DNA from: Clostridiales bacterium | GTDB lineage: Bacteria > Bacillota > Clostridia > Oscillospirales > Oscillospiraceae | DNA length: 33,963 nucleotides | Direction: 5' to 3' | Assembly: GCA_021201475.1 (NCBI GenBank) | Contig: JAJQEV010000122.1 | Coordinates: 1 to 33,963 of the forward strand | Part shown: in pieces, positions 31,194-33,963 of the stretch | Numbering within the stretch: position 1 is the stretch's first letter | Layout: each line of letters opens with the position of its first letter | Program-made: the position numbers and the translations under genes | The notes under the pieces: generated by a model | What the model was told of the DNA's origin: nothing | The model's database searches: none | Seen by the model: only the letters and a program-made list of their open reading frames with translations

Positions 31194-32083
31194 ACCTTCT
31201 CCCCCACATTCTTTCCCAAAATACCCGCCGGACGAATCATCAGCACGGCAATCAGGATGAGATAGACAAAGGTGTCCGACATGGACGAGCTGATATAGGT
31301 GTTGGCCCCGGACTGGACGATGCCGATCACCAGGCCGCCCAGCATGGCGCCGGGCAGGGACCCGATGCCCCCCAGAACAGCGGCCACAAAGGCATAGATG
31401 CCCAGAGTGGCCCCCATGGTGGTGTAAACCTTGGGATACTGGGCAATGTACATCAGCGCCGCCACCGCCGCCAGCCCCGCGCCGATGCCGAAGGTGACAA
31501 TGATGGTCTGGTTCACGTTGACCCCCATCAGGGTGGCGGCTTCCTTGTCCTCCGACACGCAGCGCATGGCGCAACCGATGCGGGACTTCTGGGTGAAGAA
31601 GTACAGCGCCACCATGATGACGGCGGAGACTGCCACCGTGATAATGGTGGCGCTGCTGATGGACACGCCTGCAATGGAAACGGTGCTGGTAAACAGCGTA
31701 TAGGGAACCTTGGGGTCCGGGCCGATGGCCGGAATGGCCTGTGCCAGATTCTCCAGCACAAAGCTCATGGCGATGGCGGTGATCAGCGCGGTCAGGTTAT
31801 TTCCCTTTTTCCGAACGGGGCGATAAGCCAACAGCTCCACCAGCATACCGACGCAGGCACAGACCAAAATGGCGGGTATCACCGCCAGCCAGCCGGGCAG
31901 CCCCAGATACATGACGATGGGAATCATAAAAAACAGGGTGTAGCCGCCTACCATGATAAAATCGCCGTGGGCAAAGTTGATGAGCTTGATAATGCCGTAG
32001 ACCATGGTGTAGCCCAGGGCGATGAGGGCGTAGACGCTTCCCAGCCGGAGCCCTGTAATCAGAAATTGGATAAAGGTGGTCAT
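31190..32083 (-). CDS. livH: Branched-chain amino acid ABC transporter permease LivH
   Basis: A 297-aa permease, the partner of LivM. LRLGSVYALIALGYTMVYGI near residues 12-31 (core GSVYALIALGYTMVYG) and KLINFAHGDFIMVGGY near 33-48 are the LivH signature. MRCVSEDKEAATLMGVNVN near 184-202 is the ATPase-contact loop. GAGGAG lies 6-7 bases before the ATG. A perfect 13-bp hairpin lies between it and livJ. Confidence 0.95.
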   Translation of the reverse strand: MTTFIQFLITGLRLGSVYALIALGYTMVYGIIKLINFAHGDFIMVGGYTLFFMIPIVMYLGLPGWLAVIPAILVCACVGMLVELLAYRPVRKKGNNLTALITAIAMSFVLENLAQAIPAIGPDPKVPYTLFTSTVSIAGVSISSATIITVAVSAVIMVALYFFTQKSRIGCAMRCVSEDKEAATLMGVNVNQTIIVTFGIGAGLAAVAALMYIAQYPKVYTTMGATLGIYAFVAAVLGGIGSLPGAMLGGLVIGIVQSGANTYISSSMSDTFVYLILIAVLMIRPAGILGKNVGEKV

Positions 32084-32110
32084 CGGACGCTCCTCTCTTG
32101 TTATCCTGCA

Positions 32111-32140
32111 AAGGGGGAGACGCAGGAGCGTCTCCCCCTT
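32111..32140 (-). terminator. Intercistronic hairpin between livJ and livH
   Basis: AAGGGGGAGACGC (32111-32123) is exactly complementary to 32128-32140, with a 4-base loop. On the minus strand it follows the livJ stop by 20 bases and has no T run. It is probably a partial terminator or mRNA-end protector that boosts the binding protein relative to the permeases. Confidence 0.75.
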
Positions 32141-32160
32141 CTCATGCGGAGAATCGGCAA

Positions 32161-33462
32161 TCAGTCCAGGCTCAGGGTAGTGACGGCGATCTTTGTGACG
32201 GCATCGTCACCCTCAGTGTAGGAATAGCCCATCAGCACGCCGGTCTTAATGGGCGTGCCGGTGTCGTCAAAGGAGAAGGTGCCAGTGGAGACTTCATATA
32301 CCACAGAGGTATCTGCCAGGGCGGCCTGGACGCTGTCCGCGTCAAAGGCTCCGCAGGACTCGATGGCCTGCTTCAGCACCAGGACGGCGTCGTAGCCCAG
32401 GGCATCGAAGTTGTTGGGGGTCTCGCCGTAGGCTTCCTCATAGCTTTCGACAAAGCTGGCGGAGATGTCGCTGGTGGCCAACTCGGTGGAGTAGTGGTTG
32501 ACGAACAGGAAGTCGTTATAGACGGACAGGTCAGCGCCGTCGGGGATGGTGGTCTCGGTATTGTCCACGCCGTCAGCGCCCAGCAGGATGCCGTCAAAGC
32601 CCACGCTGCGGGCCTGAGGCACCAGATAGGGACCGGTGACATCATAGTAGAAGGGGATAAAGACCAGCTCGGCCCCCGCCTCTACCATCTTGGTAAACTG
32701 GTTGGTGTAATCCACCTCGGTCATGGTGGCTACGGATTCCTCCGCCACCACTTCCAGACCCAGCTCCTCGGCGGCGGCTGCAAAGGCGTCCCGGAGACCG
32801 GCAGAGTAGGTATCGGCGGAACAGTAAACAATGCCTACCTTGGTGTAACCCTCATCTGAGGCGTACTGGGCCGCCAGCTCACCCTGGAAGGAGTCCTTAA
32901 AGCAGGTACGGAACACATAGTCCATCTCCGTGGTCAGAGCATCCGCCGTGCCGGAGGGAGTGATCAGGACAACGCCCTCCGAGTTGGCGACAGAGGTGAT
33001 GCTGGAGGTGCAGCCGGAGGTGGCGGAGCCGATGACCAACTCGATACCGTCAGAAATCAGGGCGTTCATGGCATTCAGACACTCTGTGGAGTCGCCCTGG
33101 TCGTCCTTGGACTCCACCGCCAGCTCATAGGTCTCATCGCCCACAGTGACGCCGCCGGCGGCGTTGATTTGTTCGATAGCCAGATTGACGCCGTTGGCGA
33201 CATGGGTGCCATAGACGGCCAGGCTGCCGGTCATGGGGCCGATCATGCCCAGCGTGATGGTGCCGGCAAACTCCACGGAGTCGGCGCTCTCTTCTTCGGT
33301 GGTGGCAGAGGATTCCTCCTCGGCGGCGGAAGATGCGCCTTCGGATGTGTCGCTGGTGGCGTCAGAGGACGCGCTGCCAGACGTGGAGCCAGACGACCCG
33401 CACGCGGCCAGGCTGACAACAAGGCTCAACGCCAGTAGGAGACTGAGCAGCTTCTTTTTCAT
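32161..33462 (-). CDS. livJ: Branched-chain amino acid-binding lipoprotein (LivJ/LivK type)
   Basis: A 433-aa substrate-binding lipoprotein with a type-I periplasmic-binding fold. The signal peptide MKKKLLSLLLALSLVVSLAAC, in two parts MKKKLLSLLLALS and LVVSLAAC, ends at lipobox Cys21, and a Ser/Glu-rich linker follows to about residue 65. ITLGMIGPMTGSLAVYGTHV near 71-90, then NAAGGVTVGDETYEL and VIGSATSGCTSSITSVAN, are the ligand-binding segments of the family. AAGGAGG lies just before the ATG. It heads the liv operon behind a leader ORF. Confidence 0.94.
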   Translation of the reverse strand: MKKKLLSLLLALSLVVSLAACGSSGSTSGSASSDATSDTSEGASSAAEEESSATTEEESADSVEFAGTITLGMIGPMTGSLAVYGTHVANGVNLAIEQINAAGGVTVGDETYELAVESKDDQGDSTECLNAMNALISDGIELVIGSATSGCTSSITSVANSEGVVLITPSGTADALTTEMDYVFRTCFKDSFQGELAAQYASDEGYTKVGIVYCSADTYSAGLRDAFAAAAEELGLEVVAEESVATMTEVDYTNQFTKMVEAGAELVFIPFYYDVTGPYLVPQARSVGFDGILLGADGVDNTETTIPDGADLSVYNDFLFVNHYSTELATSDISASFVESYEEAYGETPNNFDALGYDAVLVLKQAIESCGAFDADSVQAALADTSVVYEVSTGTFSFDDTGTPIKTGVLMGYSYTEGDDAVTKIAVTTLSLD

Positions 33463-33474
33463 AGTGGTTCCTCC

Positions 33475-33528
33475 TTAAAAATGAACTGGGGTAACAAAAA
33501 ACAAGGGCGCTATGGTGCAATTTTCCAT
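33475..33528 (-). CDS. Putative 17-aa leader peptide of the liv operon
   Basis: A short ORF, MENCTIAPLFFVTPVHF, has the ribosome site AAGGA 5 bases before its ATG at 33528. Its stop TAA (33477-33475) touches the AAGGAGG site of livJ. The coding region runs through a terminator-like hairpin. Ribosomes starting here would open the hairpin, and those ending here would deliver ribosomes to livJ. Translation is inferred from the ribosome site only. Confidence 0.45.
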   Translation of the reverse strand: MENCTIAPLFFVTPVHF

Positions 33529-33539
33529 GAGCGTCCTTG
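33489..33539 (-). terminator. Leader terminator/attenuator of the liv operon
   Basis: On the minus strand, bases 33539-33525 pair with 33515-33502 (13 pairs, one mismatch, one bulge; loop of about 9 bases), and TTTTTTG follows. This is a proper intrinsic terminator located between the promoter and livJ. Its 5' arm contains the ribosome site and start codon of the leader ORF. Confidence 0.65.
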
Positions 33540-33583
33540 CTTGTTGATTATTATACGGTTTTCTTTTTCTTGCTGCAAGGTTC

Positions 33584-33592
33584 ATTATAGCA
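33584..33592 (-). promoter_or_regulatory. Extended -10 promoter of the liv operon
   Basis: Read on the minus strand, TGCTATAAT (33592-33584) is a perfect extended -10 element. The -35 position has no good match, which is common for extended -10 promoters. Transcription would begin near 33577, about 115 bases before livJ. Confidence 0.6.
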
Positions 33593-33706
33593 CAATTTTT
33601 GCCTATTTTACGCTTATTTTTGTAAATATAGACGAATTGCTCATTTGGCTTTTTGCAATACAGAGCAGATTGTCTTGCAAAATGCTGTGCCGATTTCCGT
33701 GTCCTG

Positions 33707-33963
33707 GGGAACCTCTGAATAAATGGACGAGAGCGGATTGCAAGGAAATTTGCGTCTGCGACTCGCATGGCCTACGGCCATTGCTCCCTGCATTCGCGCA
33801 TAAGAGGAATTGGCCATCGCCGTCAAGCGGCACTTCCGGAGCTTCGCTCCTCCCTGTCGGCCTGCGCTTCGTAAAAAGGCGCAAAAGCGCAGGATCAGGA
33901 GCGCCGTTAGGCGCGGGCATACCCCTTGAGGGTAATCCTGACGGATTTCAAGATTTTGTAAGA
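33707..33963. mobile_element. Inverted-repeat element (MITE-like), copy 3, cut by the window end
   Basis: It starts GGGAACCTCTGAATAAATG at 33707 and matches copy 2 with only a handful of differences over about 250 bases, including the same internal hairpins. The left flank is TG rather than TA. The right end lies outside the window. It sits upstream of the liv promoter without touching it. Confidence 0.85.

Noticed and set aside
30051-31574. A longer livM frame extending about 127 codons upstream into livH.
   Set aside because: The added part is His/Gly/Arg-rich shadow sequence. The ATG at 31193 with a ribosome site and the ATGA overlap is clearly the true start.
33489-33577. T-box riboswitch in the liv leader.
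   Set aside because: The leader is only about 115 bases and lacks the AGGGUGGNACCGCG T-box sequence. A leader ORF with a terminator explains it better.
1-33963. CRISPR array or tRNA/rRNA genes.
   Set aside because: No regularly spaced direct repeats and no tRNA or rRNA-like segments were seen in either strand.

Overview
The window looks like the chromosome of a Gram-positive, anaerobic gut-type Clostridium relative, probably Oscillospiraceae-like. The grounds are AGGAGG-type ribosome sites, sigma-A promoters with 17-bp spacers, Ser-rich lipoprotein linkers after an LAGC/LAAC lipobox, small families such as DUF6514, DUF6440 and DUF3169, and the 3' part of a lysine riboswitch in front of dapA. 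No rRNA, tRNA, CRISPR array, phage or intact transposase was seen. The family calls come from reading motifs, not from searches.

Layout. (1) 1-4700, plus strand: lysine riboswitch tail, dapA, dapB, a stand-alone aspartokinase-type ACT protein, a ubiX plus LpdD-like pair without a visible ubiD, and fabH under its own promoter. (2) 4800-6510, plus: flavodoxin, HXXEE membrane protein, DHFR-like reductase. (3) 6830-8175, minus: DUF6440, DUF3169 and an XRE regulator whose promoter carries three copies of one operator. (4) 8270-9521, plus: DUF6514, then a RadC-like protein with an eroded JAMM site behind a compact structured leader RNA. (5) 9522-10150: hairpins and the first copy of a short inverted-repeat element. 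(6) 10154-25437, minus: a large accessory cluster. Read 5' to 3' it is a family-5 substrate-binding lipoprotein, two permeases, two ATPases, an esterase, an MBL-fold hydrolase, an unrecognised protein, a beta-propeller lactonase broken by the inverted-repeat element, a ceramidase-like hydrolase, a possibly truncated phloretin-hydrolase-like ORF and a YdjC/ChbG-like protein. A LysR regulator and a MATE exporter follow. (7) 25696-27476: a decayed LysR gene, then a Sel1-repeat protein and a small zinc ribbon protein on the plus strand. (8) 27930-33600, minus: a complete branched-chain amino acid importer operon (livJ-H-M-G-F) ending in a cytidylate-kinase-like gene and starting with a leader ORF that overlaps a terminator. 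(9) 33707 to the end: another copy of the inverted-repeat element.

How it works together. The lysine genes appear to be controlled by lysine at the RNA level, and perhaps through the ACT protein. The 12.9-25.3 kb cluster reads as an import-and-hydrolyse system for an ester- or lactone-containing small molecule or conjugate. Its substrate is unknown, and it is partly degraded (lactonase destroyed, one short ORF probably truncated). It is the best candidate here for an undescribed system. The inverted-repeat element ends in GGGAACCTCTGAA, duplicates TA, and its two longest copies are nearly identical, so it probably moved recently.
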